Assembly (NCBI GenBank): GCA_028095005.1
Contig: CM051459.1
Span: forward strand, 17,036,699-17,100,698
Length of the DNA stretch: 64,000 bases
DNA from: Rhynchospora pubera
Taxonomy: Eukaryota; Streptophyta; Magnoliopsida; Poales; Cyperaceae
Direction of reading: 5' to 3'
The notes below the pieces were generated by a model. That model had not been told where the DNA came from. It saw nothing but the letters and a program-made list of their open reading frames with translations, and searched no databases. Both the position numbers and the translations under genes were made by a program. Below are positions 1 to 11,000 of the stretch, piece after piece (the stretch's first letter is position 1; each line of letters starts with the position of its first letter).

Positions 1-42
1 TGGCTTGGATGGCGAATCGCTGAATGGTAAGTAGTAATTACC

Positions 43-132
43 TTTTTTATCATCTCTTGCATCTCTCTCGTTGACTCTCTCTACTGTCTCCATTCCTCTC
101 AATATTCCATCTCAAAGCTAACCACCACAACA
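43..132 (+). repeat. 5' LTR, 3'-terminal part
   Basis: This 90-bp stretch is a direct repeat of 4653-4742 with about three mismatches. It ends in CA three bases before the primer binding site, as an LTR should. Similarity to the 3' LTR fades upstream of position 43. Confidence 0.85.
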
Positions 133-135
133 AAC

Positions 136-149
136 TGGTATCAAGAGCC
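136..149 (+). other. Primer binding site (initiator tRNA-Met type)
   Basis: TGGTATCAAGAGCC lies just after the 5' LTR end. It matches the usual plant copia site complementary to the 3' end of initiator tRNA-Met (TGGTATCAGAGC), with one extra A. Confidence 0.85.
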
Positions 150-534
150 ATTGTCTTTGTTATCTGACTGTCTGTTCAGCTTCGTCTCTGCATGATGACT
201 CTTGTGGTGTCAGATTTGCTTCCGCGACGTGACTAAATTGCTAGGAACGAGTTTGCACGGGAAATTGTCTCTGTGAGCCGCGATATTGGACCAGCGATAT
301 CTCTCTGCATTTGGCGTGGTGTATTGTTGAATTTGTGAGCCGCTCAAGAGGTAATTTGGCCGATATCATTTGATGACCCCTTTGCCGACTAGAGTACATA
401 CCCAAATTGGTTAGAGTACAATAACCGAACATAACCAATTTGGTTTGTGATTTGATTTAGTTTACTTTGGTAAAGAATTTTTAGGGGTATTTTAGTGATC
501 GGCAAATTTAGTAATTTGGTGATTTGAGAATTAT

Positions 535-1402
535 TTGGAGATGGAAATGTCAACTAAATTTGATATTGAGAAATATGATGGGAAGACGAGTTTCGCACTA
601 TGGCAAGTGCGTATGGCCGCCATATTGTGTAGTCTTGGCATTAAGGGTGTCATTTATGGTCGTGACAAGTTGATTGAAGCGATAACGGATAAGAAGTGGA
701 AGGATATGGATGACAAGGCGCTTTCCACTATCCAATTGTGTTTGAGTAATGCAACACTTCAAGAGGTTCTTTCGGAGAATACCACTAAAGGTTTGTAGGA
801 TAAGTTAGGATATTTTCATGAAGAAGTCTCTAACTAACCGATTGCGGTTAAAATTGCGCCTCTACACTCTTCGTATGGACGAAGGTACATCTATTTCTAA
901 CCATATTGCGGAGTTTACCTCCATCTTGAATGATTTGGATAGATTAGGTGTTAAGGTAGAGGATGAGGACCAAGCATTGTTGTTGTTGTGTTCTTTGCCC
1001 GCTTTATATAAGTCATTTAGAGATATGATGGTTTATAGTAGAGAGAAATTTTCTCTTGAGGATGTCAAGAGCACCTTGCAAGCAAAGTTGCATTTAGATA
1101 ATGAGATGACCAATGTTGAGAAAGGAAAAGGGAGTCAAGATGTTGGTTTGGTTATCGATCGAGGTAAGTCGAAGGAAAAGACCTCGAAAGGAGGTAGAAC
1201 CCGATCAAAGTCGAAGAACAAGAATCTCACTTGTTACTATTGTAAAATGAAGGGACACGTAAAGGCCGAATGTTATAAGTTGAAAAATAAATTAAAGGCC
1301 GAGAAAGGTGTTTCTTCGGAAGATGCCAATGTGGCTAGTAGTGATGACGCATATGACACACTTTGTGTTGTTGATAGTTGTGTCAATGATGAGAATTCTT
1401 GA
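535..1402 (+). pseudogene. gag pseudogene (copia-type, CCHC zinc knuckle)
   Basis: Gag forms the capsid-like particle of the element. The first segment (535-798) resembles the N-terminal part of copia gag, with a YDGKTSFALWQVRM-type start. It ends in a TAG stop, and the frame changes before the second segment (818-1402). That segment holds the alpha-helical gag core and a CCHC knuckle, CYYCKMKGHVKAEC, near its residues 138-151. The second segment ends in a TGA exactly where a tryptophan is normal before the protease motif. Stop plus frameshift make this a pseudogene. Confidence 0.9.
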
Positions 1403-1997
1403 ATTACGGACTCGGGTGCTTCTCAACACATGACTCCAAATAGAGATTGGTTTGAGACATATGAGCCTTCAAGTGGTAAGGTTCTCATGGGCAACAACCA
1501 TTTGTGTAAGGTTGCCGGAATTGGCTCGGTGAAAATTAAGTTCCATGATGGCAAGATCCGAAGATTGACGGGTGTGAGTCATATACCCGATTTGAGCAAG
1601 AATTTAATTTCTTTGGGTTCTTGAAGAGAGAGATTGCAAGTTTCAAAGTGAAGGTGGAGTATTTTGTGTTTCCAAAGGGGCTCTCACTATCATGAAGGGA
1701 AAGAGAGTTGGAACTATCTATTTCTTGCAAGGTTCCACGGTCACGGGCTCGGCCGCTATTGCGGGTTCGGGTCCTACCTCGGATGCAGATACTACAAAAT
1801 TGTGGCATATGAGGTCAGGGCATATGAGCGAGCGAGGAATGACCAACTTGAGTAAGAGAGGCTTGTTGTGTGGCCAATGCACAAGTAGCTTGGAATTTTG
1901 TGAGCATTGTGTATTTGGCAAGCAAAAGAGGTTGAGCTTCTCGAAGACCATTCACTCGACTAAGGGAACATTGGATTACATTCATTCGGATCTTTAG
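1403..1997 (+). pseudogene. Protease and GAG-pre-integrase remnant
   Basis: Directly after the TGA at 1400-1402 the frame reads TDSGASQHMTPN, the aspartic protease active site (DSGA) of copia elements. The frame closes at 1622-1624 and continues in another frame at 1692-1997. There the GAG-pre-integrase zinc-binding domain is visible: LWHMRSGHMSERGM and a later CEHCVFGKQ. A TAG at 1995-1997 replaces a usual tryptophan codon. These are decayed parts of the pol polyprotein. Confidence 0.88.
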
Positions 1998-2039
1998 AGG
2001 CCATCTCGTGAGCCATCAAAAGGTAACGGTTCTCGTTAT

Positions 2040-2960
2040 TTGCTTACTTTCATTGATGATTTTTCTAGAAAGGTTTGGGTTTATTTTTTGAAAGAGAAAA
2101 GTGAGGTCTTTAAAGTGTTTAAAGAATGGAAGACTCTTCTTGAAAACCAAACCGGAAAGAAAGTGAAAAGATTGAGAACCGATAATGGTTTAGAATTTTT
2201 CAACCACCAATTTGATGAGTTTTGCAAGGCCAAAGGGATTGTGCGGCACAAGACGGTGGTTAATACTCCACAACAAAATGGAGTTGCGGAAAGGATGAAT
2301 AGGACACTACTTGAAAGGGCTTGTTGCATGCTTTCCAATGCGGGCTTGGGTAAGGAGTTTTGGGCGGAGGCCGTTAGCAAGGCTTGCTATTTGGTGAATC
2401 GGTCTCCTACCACTTCAATCAAGTGCAAGACACCCAAAGAAGTGTGGCCGGGTAAGCCGGCCGATTATGCAAATTTGAGGGTGTTTGGTTGTCCCGCTTA
2501 TGTGCATGTCAATGATGGTAAGTTGGAGCCAAGAACAAAGAAGTGCATCTTTGTTGGGTATCCCATGAATGTGAAGAGGTAAAAGGTATGGTGTCTCGCA
2601 ACTTCTAAATTTCTCATCTCAAGAGATGTCACTTTCAATGAGTCGGTTATGTTGAAGGCAAAGGATGTTGCACTTGAGCCGACTATTAAGGAGAATGAGA
2701 AGGTTGGAAAGAAGGTGGAGTTTGAGGTGCCGGTCCAACAAAGTGATGAAGAATAGTCTATGTCACATGATGGTGCTCATGTAGAAGAACAAGAAGAAGT
2801 TGATGAGCGACCATACTTGTTGGCAAGGGATCGATAAAGAAGAGAAATTCGGCAACCGACAAGGTATGCTGATTTTGCTTATTATCTTGCAATTGCCGAA
2901 GTGGTGGAGTATAGTGAGTCGTCATTCTACAAGGAAGCTATTTCTTCCAAGCATGCGACG
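2040..2960 (+). pseudogene. Integrase core remnant (DDE)
   Basis: Integrase inserts the cDNA copy. The 2040-2582 frame starts at the first catalytic Asp region (TFIDDFSRKVWVYFLK), then shows TDNGLEF with the second Asp, and NGVAERMNRTL with the Glu, followed by the YLVNRSPT segment. A TAA stop ends the frame at 2580-2582. The same frame goes on with copia-like linker sequence, but with further stops near 2755 and 2836. The catalytic residues are present, yet the chain is broken. Confidence 0.92.
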
Positions 2961-2962
2961 GA

Positions 2963-4444
2963 TTGGATTTTCGCCATGAAGGAAGAAACCATACTTGGAC
3001 TCTTGTGAAGCCACCTAGTGGTAAAAAGATTGTGGGTTGCAAGTGGGTTTTTAAGAAAAAGATGGATGGCTCAAGTTCGGATAATTTCCGATATAAGGCG
3101 AGGCTTGTGGCTAAGGGTTATAGCCAAGTTCAATGTGTGAACTTCAATGAGGTTTTCTCTCCGTGGTGAAGCATTCCTCTATTCGGATTTTGCTCCCTTT
3201 AGTGGCAATGAAGGATATGGAATTAGAGCAATTAGATGTGAAAACGGCCTTCTTGCATGGTGATTTAGAGGAGCAAATATATATGAAGCAACCGGAGGGT
3301 TTTGAGGTTGTGGGAAAAGAAGACCATGTGTGTTTGTTGAAGAAGTCCTTTTATGACCTCAAGCAATCACCTCGGCAATGGTACAAGAAATTCGACTCTT
3401 TCATGGTTAGTATAAATTTCTCCCGCTCTAATTATGATAGTTGTGTTTATTTCAAGAAGTTGGGTAGCGGAGAATTTATATATTTGTTGCTCTATGTTGA
3501 TTGCGGCCTCCAATATTGATGAAATTGTGAGGTTGAAAGAGCAACTTGGTTCGGCATTTGAGATGAAAGATTTAGGGGCCGCCAAAAGGATCCTTGGAAT
3601 GGAGATTACAAGGGATTGGTCCAATCGAAAACTCTTTCTCTCTCAAAAGGAGTTTGCCGGAAATGTTATTCGCCGATTTGGCATGGAGAAAGCGAAAGTT
3701 GTTTCAACTCCTCTTGCGGCGCATTTCAAGCTTTCAGCCACTTTGAGCCCAAAGTCCGATCGTGAGAAGAGCTATATGGAAAAGGTTCCATATTCAAGTG
3801 CGGTTGGGAGTCTTATGTACTTGATGGTTTGCACTCGACCCGACATAGCTCAAGCCGTTAGTGTGGTAAGTAGGTATCTCTCTTGTCCCGGGAAAGGGCA
3901 TTGGGAAGCGGTGAAGTGGATCTTCCGCTATTTGAAAGGTACCATTAATTCTCATTTAGAATTTGGAAATGGAAATATGACACTAACGGGTTATGTAGAT
4001 GCGAATTTTGCGGGTGATTTGGATAAGAGGAGATCTTTGGCGGGGTACACTTTTGTCCTTGGTGGATGTGCAATTAGTTGGAAGTCAACACTTCAATCGA
4101 CCGTTGCACTCTCTAGCACCGAAGCCGAATACATGGCAATTACGGAGGCTATCAAGGAGGCTCTTTGGCTCAAGGTTTTTGTGGGTGAGATTTATTCTCT
4201 TGAAGGTCCTATCACGGTGTTTTGTGATAATCAAAGTGCCATTCATTTGACAAAGGACCGTATGTTTCATGAGAGAACCAATCATATTGACATCCGGTAC
4301 CACTTTGTACGGGATGTGGTTTCGGAAGGGAAGGTTGTTGTGAAGAAGATAGGCACCGAATCGAATCCGGCCGATATGCTCACCAAACCTCTTTCGATTG
4401 CTAAGTTTAAGTTTTGCTCAAGGGCAATTTCGATTTGCTTCTAG
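2963..4444 (+). pseudogene. Reverse transcriptase and RNase H remnant
   Basis: The RT start is visible (WTLVKPPSGKKIVGCKWVFK) at 2963-3169, followed by a TGA. RT continues in 3163-3519 with LDVKTAFLHGDLEEQIYM. Near 3497-3512 the catalytic YVDD box is broken: the frame reads YVDC and shifts, consistent with a short deletion. The rest (to 4444) carries the RT thumb and RNase H, including VDANFAGDLDKRRS, SSTEAEYMA and FCDNQSAIHL, and ends normally after ADMLTKPL. RT activity is not possible from this copy. Confidence 0.93.
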
Positions 4445-4531
4445 TTTGTTTTTAGTTTTATACTAGTTGGTTACTAGTCTAGTTAGTTTGTATTTTGCTT
4501 TATGTTTAGTTTTTTTAATGTAATTTGGCTC

Positions 4532-4541
4532 AAGGTGGAGA
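4532..4541 (+). other. Polypurine tract
   Basis: AAGGTGGAGA sits one base before the TGTTATAT start of the 3' LTR. This is the plus-strand priming site typical of plant copia elements. Confidence 0.8.
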
Positions 4542-4542
4542 T

Positions 4543-4742
4543 TGTTATATGTCGTGACCCAAATTACATAGGCCCAATGGGCTTTGCTGTTGTATTTTGT
4601 TTTATATGTAACATATACAAATGAATGAATGTAGAACTTTCCAGAGAATACATTTTTTATCATCTCTTGCATCTCTCTCGTTGACTCTCTCTACTGTCTC
4701 CCTTCCTCTCAATATTCCGTCTCAAAGCTAATCACCACAACA
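4543..4742 (+). repeat. 3' LTR (200 bp)
   Basis: The repeat begins TGTTATATG after the polypurine tract and ends ..ACAACA. Its last 90 bp match 43-132. At 200 bp it is a short LTR, within the range known for copia elements. Confidence 0.85.
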
Positions 4743-4775
4743 TAATCGGCTGGTCTAATCCGGTCTGACTAATAA

Positions 4776-4925
4776 GGGCTCCTTTTGGATGGGTGTGGGA
4801 ATAAGAGGAATAAGGGAAGAAGTATTGGGACGTGTGTAACTTTGTGAAAAGTTTGGATTGTTTATAATAAATTTGGGAGTAGAAAGAAGCTATTCCCTTA
4901 TTCCTAAGCTCATCCAAACACAGCC
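4776..4925. mobile_element. MITE, TTTGGAT family, copy 1
   Basis: The terminal inverted repeats are imperfect (left GGCTCCTTTTGGATG, right the complement of GGCTGTGTTTGGATG). Inside lies a core around AAGTATTGGGA and GTTTGGATTGTTTATAATAA that recurs at 4995-5148 and 31962-32118. The arms are GGAATAA-rich and complementary to each other. No clear target duplication is visible, so the superfamily is open (Harbinger-like or hAT-like). Confidence 0.75.
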
Positions 4926-4994
4926 AAAACACTTATTTAGTACTATTTCAAACGTACTGTCCAAATAAATGTGCAATTTAGCAACATAGCAATC

Positions 4995-5148
4995 GGGCCG
5001 TTTGGATCGCTTAGGAATAGGAGGAATAGCTATTCATAGGCATAAAGTATTGGGAAGTGTGTAATTTTGTAAAGAGTTTGGATTGTTTATAATAAATTTA
5101 TGTCTAGGAATAGGAAATTCCTCCTATTCCCATATGATCCAAACAGCC
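4995..5148. mobile_element. MITE, TTTGGAT family, copy 2
   Basis: The ends are GGGCCGTTTGGATC and the complement of GGCTGTTTGGATC. The arms contain GGAATAGGAGGAATA and pair with the right arm. The core AAGTATTGGGAAGTGTGTAA is shared with the other two copies. Seventy bases separate it from copy 1, so the two probably arose by independent insertions or a local duplication. Confidence 0.78.
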
Positions 5149-5559
5149 AATCTTTTTCCAGGTCAATCTCTATTTTCCAATGGAAGCTGAATAGATGAAA
5201 GAACATGTTTCTTTTTTTGGGCGGACGACTCATCCTCGTTAAGTCTATCGTTATTGGCTTATAGTCGCATTGGCTTTTAAAACAACTTGAAGGCATCAGG
5301 TGAAGGTTCTTTTAGAGAGAGAGATAAATGTCTAGTTAACTAGGCCGCATGTTGTCTACTCAAATTAAATGGTGGATTAGAAATAAATTGATTTGGAACG
5401 TCAGAACTAAGTACTACTTTTGAAATGGCTATGGAAACTCCACGAGCCCAACTTAGTCTGATCCTCCATGATACAACTCTTTTATGGTACTTCGGATAAC
5501 GCTATCTTGAATTCATGTAGAGTTTCTTATGACTTAGCTGACATCCTTCAACATATCAC
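5149..5559. other. Intergenic, nothing recognised
   Basis: I see no gene, clear repeat or RNA in this stretch. It may contain decayed upstream parts of the LINE relic that follows. Confidence 0.5.
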
Positions 5560-6060
5560 CTTCTTCAAGTCTCCTCTAGTGTTTCAGATGATCACAACAA
5601 CACTATATGGAAACGACCGCGAAGAGAATCTTCTCTTCAAGTGCCTATCATATTCTTTTCAAGTATTGGTGTTCGCTCTAGATACTATTCTTTCATGTGG
5701 AATATTAAAGCACTACCAAAAATTAAAATTTTCTTTGACTCAACACAATATTCTCATAATAAGGGGTTAGCGTTGCTCTTCCTCTTGCCCTAGTTGTAAT
5801 GGCCGCATCAAAACTTCATACCACATTTTTTTGCATTGTCCATTCGCTATTAGCGTGTGGTCCCGATCCAAATTCACTTCAAGCTACCATTCATATACTT
5901 GACCTTCGATCGTTCCAAATTTTGACATTCTATCAGAGGTCCGAAAAAAAAAAAAAATTGGGACGTCATTTGGGCAGCAATCTCCTGGAACATTTGGAAG
6001 GCTCAAAATAAAAAAATCTTCACAAGAAAAAACACTATGGTGGAGCTCCTATTTCCACCC
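5560..6060 (+). pseudogene. LINE (L1-like) 3' relic with zf-RVT-like region
   Basis: Read across frames, this stretch shows the pattern found at the C-terminus of plant L1 reverse transcriptase proteins: WNIKALPKIKIF, then an FFALSIRY-like remnant of the His/Cys region (HCPFA..VW in intact members), and WAAISWNIWKAQNKKIF. There are stops and frame changes throughout, and an A-run near 5944. It is a very old fragment. The family call rests on short motifs only. Confidence 0.55.
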
Positions 6061-6116
6061 AAACACATGCATAGATCTAACAATGAACTCAATTCTCCGA
6101 CATCATTGATTTTCAA

Positions 6117-6350
6117 CTAGGTGGGAACATCGAGTTTCACTCGATACATGAGTTTTTATTAAATTAAATTTTATTATATTTTCATAATTTGTACATTCTT
6201 TAGTTCTCTAATTTAATTTTATTTATTTGGAAAAACTACAAAATTTTGACTAAATTTGTTGATGCATATTAACAATGATCAAAGACATGATGCTTGAAAA
6301 ATTATAACCTAAGTTAAATCTAAAATTGTTTTGACCAAAGATTTAAAAAG
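6117..6350 (-). mobile_element. Helitron-like 3' end
   Basis: On the minus strand a 7-bp hairpin (ATCGAGT-GAA-ACTCGAT, 6145-6129) lies eight bases from a terminal CTAG (6120-6117), followed by T. A hairpin shortly before CTRR is the Helitron 3' signature. About 200 bp inside the end resemble the similar end at 61964. The 5' end, which should lie at higher coordinates, was not found. Confidence 0.5.
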
Positions 6351-6691
6351 TGATCAGTGCCAACCGTTGTAATTATAGAAACGGTAGTAGCACCCATTTT
6401 CATTACAGAAACAACAATATTGCAAAAGTAAACAAAACAATAATAAATGTAAATCCTAGGTTTACCCTTTTTCTATATGATATACACTACTTGTAGTTTC
6501 ATAATCCACTGAAAAATCAAAATCGATTACGATATGATTATAAGTTACAATATGATCTATCTATTTGTGTATAAGTTACGATTACAAAATTGGTTACGAT
6601 TTCAAAATTGATTATTAAGTTACGATATGATCTATATGTCTGTGTATACCAGCAAAATAAAAAACGAATAAATTACATCTAAATATCTGTC

Positions 6692-6801
6692 GGATTAAAC
6701 AATTAATTCTTGATTTGCCAATTTACAAAACAACATCAAACCTCTCAATTTGTCAGGTGTTGTTTTGCAAATCGACAAATCGAGAGTTAATTGTTTAATC
6801 C
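6692..6801. repeat. Short foldback (inverted repeat)
   Basis: Arms of about 47 bp (6692-6738 and 6755-6801) are near-complementary. Each begins at its outer end with GGATTAAACAATTAA, and they enclose a short loop. This may be a small MITE remnant or a hairpin locus. No target duplication was seen. Confidence 0.65.
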
Positions 6802-7474
6802 AACAATCTCTCCATTTTGCCGAATTGCAAAAAAAAACACCTAAGTAAAATTTTCCGAATAAAATTTTATTATGCTTATTTGGCCACACTACATTTTTTA
6901 AGAAATACCGATACAATATTTTTATGATTATTTATACTTATTATATTAATTAAATATTTTTAAGTAAAATTAAATTTTAAAATGTTACATTCCTCTCATC
7001 TAAAAGCGTTCTTTTGATCACAAAATACTATGCTTTTGCCACGTCATCCAAATTTTAAATTACTATTAACTCCTATTGATTAAAATTCTAACAAGTTCTT
7101 TCTTTATTCCAATTCGTTAAAATTTTAATAACTTCTATTGAATATCTATTTTGGACATGAGGACGAGACAATGCTACCAAAGGAGGAGGAGCGAAAGGTG
7201 GACAGGAACTTCGAGCAACAGTGCAACACAAAAGAGAGACAAAGACATGCTGAAAATGAAAAAAAGAAGAGGTCACAAAAAATCGGAAACAAAGCAATGC
7301 GCTACCAAATTATTGTCTGCCGGTGAATCAGATCAGTTTTATGAGAAATAATCCCCGGCACACGATTAGTTATAGAGTATTATGTTACAAAAATCAGAAA
7401 AAATGTCATTTTACAATGCTTGAAGTGTCGGACTACATTTAACTAAACGATCCCGACACTCGCACATCTTTATT
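6802..7474. other. AT-rich intergenic DNA
   Basis: No gene recognised. A purine-rich patch near 7175-7290 gives short open frames in several frames with no family resemblance. The satellite array begins gradually near 7475. Confidence 0.5.
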
Positions 7475-7803
7475 TAATTTACATTTTAACTCTTTATTTT
7501 GTCTAAATTTCTTTCATACCTTATTAATTAAAAAATATTAGATTATATAAGGTAATTATGCATATAAAGTGCAAATAATACAATTCTGAGTATTATTTGA
7601 GCATTTCAATCGTTTCTGAATTTATTCCGAAACATTTCATCACAATAATCTACATTTAAACTCTTTATATTATCTAGAATATTATTCATATCTTGTTTAC
7701 TCAAAAAGATTGGATTATACATGGTAATTACGAATATAAAATGCAAATAATGCAATTCTGATTATCATTTGAGCATTTCATTCGTTTCTAGATTCATTCT
7801 AAA
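7475..7803 (+). repeat. 172-bp satellite array, left edge
   Basis: Almost two monomers precede the TIR element. They share the array motifs TCTACATTTAAACTCTTTAT and GCATATAAAGTGCAAATAAT. The edge copies are more diverged than interior ones, as is usual at array borders. Confidence 0.85.
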
Positions 7804-8867
7804 CAAGCTTTTAAAAAACGTCGTTTAAACGCCGTTTTTTTCCGAAATAACGGTATTTTGTAGCCAACCGCACGAACATCATAGAAAAAAATGATAAAAT
7901 AACGTAACGCGTCATTTACGTTTTTTCGGCGAAAAAACATAGAAAAATTGTGTTTTTTCACTGAAAAAACGTGTACAATATCAAAAGACATATCGTGTAT
8001 TGAGAACATAGTGCATTTGGTACATATCGTGAATAAAATGCTTAGAAATGTTTAATATTGTGTACCACTGCCTCTCTTTATATACCAATCGTCCATACAG
8101 ATATAACACTGTACACAAAAATACATATGAGTTTGACATAAATGTTCGCATACATACACCGTTTTTTCGTCGTTTTTTCACCGAAAAAACGCCGCACCGT
8201 TAAATCAACTTCTGTGACACCCCGGAACCACGGGGATGCCGCAGCCGCCGCGAGCGCACACTACCACCCGTGCACCCGCAAGGCTTAACCAATCCTAATA
8301 TACAAACAACATTTATTACTTCCAATTAAAGTACAATATCAAAGTCTAATCTTACAAATGTCACTTGAACTATTAACTAAAGATAAAATACATAAGCAAC
8401 TGTCTGGTCATAAGGTATCGGACACCAACCAAAAACACGATGGCCTACTACTCGCCAAGATTCCGCTGCGCCACTCTGATCCAACACCTGGAACCCACAA
8501 CCAAAGTGGAAACAATGCAACAAGCAGAGAATGAGATAATTATACAATTATCTCAGTGCGGTATTCAGTTCCAGCCACACGAACCTTGAGTACATGTTTC
8601 GGAACTAATTACCGACCGAGTTTAAAAGCAACAATTAAGCAGTACATATTTTAACATATGATAATAACAAAATAACATTTGCATTAATAAATACATTCAT
8701 GTAAAATCCATATATAAATACAATTCATGCAATGCAATGAGCTCGGCAATTCATTTAAGTATCAAGACAATCACAACCATCAAGTAACAATGCAAATGCC
8801 AACTCGGTTTGGTATTATTCAAATGCAAGTCTAGTCTATAGATGTCACGAGTCATTTGGTTCCTCCC

Positions 8868-8993
8868 CAGAAGCGGGGATCAGAACCTACTCCTCCCCAG
8901 AAGCAGGGATCAGAGTAAAATTCAGAGTCAACTGGTTCCTCCCCAGAAGCAGGGATCAAAACCCACTCCTCCCCAGGCACAGGGATCAGAGTA
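8868..8993. repeat. Tandem repeat in solo LTR (TCCTCCCCAGAAG unit)
   Basis: Four copies of a unit around CTCCCCAGAAGCAGGGATCA occur in a row with short spacers. It is one of two repeat patches inside the LTR. Confidence 0.8.
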
Positions 8994-9764
8994 AAAATTC
9001 AGATTCAATTCAGACAAATCGAACTTTCAACAAGTACCTCAAGACGTAACACTGTAGACCTTGGATTAAGCTTAACCACACCGATTGACACGCCGGGTAG
9101 CGAGCCCGCGTACAAACGAAACCAGTGCCATTCAACCGTACAAGAGTACTTAACCATCCATACCATTTTCATTCACATCAATCGGATAACCATTCAATAT
9201 GCATACATAACATTTATCATAATAACAATATGGTAAAATGCAAAATGCTTGGAATTCAATCAATTCAAATATGCTATGCAAGTAATAAGTTCTAACAATA
9301 ACTCAAGTTAGGTGTGGAATCCGCACCTGATAGCAAAAGCACTTCATAAGCAACAAGCAAGAAACAATCAACATCAAGCATAGACAAGCAATTGTAGTAC
9401 TTCATTTGTATCGGTTACTTCTTGCTCTGATACGTTTATCCAAGTCTAACAAACAAAGTTTATATCTAAGTACTTACTTTAATAAATCAAACAAGCAACA
9501 AGAAGATACAAGCAATAAACACTTAAATACAATCCCAAATTAGACACAATATGTGGTCGGTTAAGGTTTACCACAACTTAACACAAACAAACAAGACACA
9601 AGTAAATTTAAGGTCTAAACCAATACATTTCTAATCTTCAAACCACCAAGTAATACCTAAGAAGTTCTAGAGCTCTTCACGAGCTTTCTAACGGTCTTTG
9701 AATCACCTAAAACGGACTCCGGATGACAAAGTTATGGTCAAAACAAAATCTATTCTCAGAGGGA

Positions 9765-9870
9765 ACAATCCGGACCGAATTGCAACTAATCCGGACCGAA
9801 TTTCAGAAGCTGTAATTTCCAGAGGAACCAATCCGGACCGAATTTGAACTAATCCGGACCGAATTCCAGT
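9765..9870. repeat. Tandem repeat in solo LTR (AATCCGGACCGAATT x4)
   Basis: AATCCGGACCGAATT occurs four times, as two pairs. It could be a factor-binding cluster in the LTR, but nothing here proves this. The open frame across it is repeat-driven and not a gene. Confidence 0.8.
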
Positions 9871-11000
9871 CTCTGGGCTGAAATACTGAACAAGGATAGA
9901 ATTTGATACCAATTACTAATTTAATGACTTAAACCAAGCACATTCAAACACAAATTAACCACATAAACTATTGAAATTTTCAGAGATTACTATCTAACTT
10001 AATAAATAAGTGAAAATACCAAAATTACTAGAAACAAGTTTTAATCCACAATTTAAAAGGTTTTAATTCAACTCTCAAACAAAGAATGAAATGCAACTTC
10101 TCAGAAAATCATTACATGCAACCTTATAGCTTAACCAAATCCTCATGCATCTACAAAACTTAACCAAAACAGAAAATACTCGATCAAAACTTGCATGCAT
10201 ACCAAAACTTTAGTATAAAACTTAAATTTTACAAATGTACCATGCATGCAACTATACCTCATTTTGAAATCCAGTTTAATGCACAAATCACTCCAACAAT
10301 TTCAGAAATTCGTTTTAAACTCGAAGCTTGGTTCATGCATGACAAACCACACACAAATCAAATAAAACACTAAATGTAGCTAACAAAACCTTGCATGCAA
10401 CTAATACTAATAGAAAATATCATTTTCAACTCTTTATTAAAGATAAATCCCAGAAATTGTTCAAGAATCGAAATGATTTGAAGAAAAACGAGTTCTTACC
10501 AAAATGGTGCTCAAATCCGAAATTTCTTGGCTTGCATGTACTCTCCTCACCTTCCTCTTTCTAAATATGATTTTTGCCGAATTTTTGAGCTAATTTAGCT
10601 ATTTTCTATGGAGGGTTTTAGGGAGTTTTGAGCTTGGAAAGGAAAGAGCAGAAATTTTCTGTTGGAGGAGGAAGAAGTAGGTGGGAGAGAGAGAGAGAAA
10701 TGGGCTGGTGGGGAAAAAGTGAAAGGGGGTAAATATTATATGGTGGACTTTACAAAATGGTCCTTCATCTCCTCTAAAATCGCTGGTTCACCCAAATTTC
10801 AGATTTAAGGCACTATTCTGATAAGTTTGATACCCATTTAAATTACAGAAATTTTGTACTCAACATGAAAACAATGCTTAAAATAATTTTACATAGCAAC
10901 TAAAATAATTAAGCATGCAAAAATTAAAATTCTAAAAACTGGGTATCACAACTTCAGACCGTCATACCGAAAAAAACGCATTTTAAAAGCTTGATTCTAA

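Larger units (their letters stand above)
1..4742 (+). mobile_element. Ty1/copia LTR retrotransposon, decayed, cut by window start
   Basis: The parts occur in copia order: an LTR end, a primer binding site, gag, protease, integrase, then reverse transcriptase and RNase H, a polypurine tract and a 3' LTR. Integrase before reverse transcriptase defines Ty1/copia rather than Ty3/gypsy. The coding region has several in-frame stops and frameshifts, so this copy cannot encode a working polyprotein. The last 90 bp of both LTRs match with about three differences. The first 42 bases of the window do not align well with the 3' LTR, so the 5' LTR is either rearranged or continues differently outside the window. 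The target duplication cannot be checked because the 5' end is missing. Confidence 0.95.
8213..10950. mobile_element. Solo LTR, 2738 bp, with 5-bp target duplication
   Basis: The element starts TGTGACACCC and ends GGGTATCACA, an inverted pair with one mismatch that contains the TG..CA ends of LTRs. The 5-bp sequence ACTTC flanks both sides exactly (8208-8212 and 10951-10955). No gag or pol sequence lies inside, so a solo LTR left by recombination is the simplest reading. A length of 2.7 kb would suit long-LTR Ty3/gypsy lineages, but that is inference. The interior holds two small tandem repeats. Confidence 0.8.
7804..10993. mobile_element. TIR DNA element inserted in the satellite, split by an LTR
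   Basis: The ends are a perfect 13-bp inverted repeat, CAAGCTTTTAAAA (7804-7816 and 10981-10993). The flanks are ATTCTAAA (7796-7803) and ATTCTAAG (10994-11001), an 8-bp target duplication with one mismatch. The satellite continues in register on both sides. Without the nested LTR and its duplicated site the element is about 447 bp. Its interior has many GTTTTTTC and GAAAAAAC runs that pair locally. It is non-coding, so it is a non-autonomous element, hAT-like or Mutator-like by target length. Confidence 0.8.

Noticed and set aside
9703..9912. 69-codon frame with repeated IRSGL motif
   Set aside because: Produced by the AATCCGGACCGAATT repeats in the solo LTR; no start context or family.
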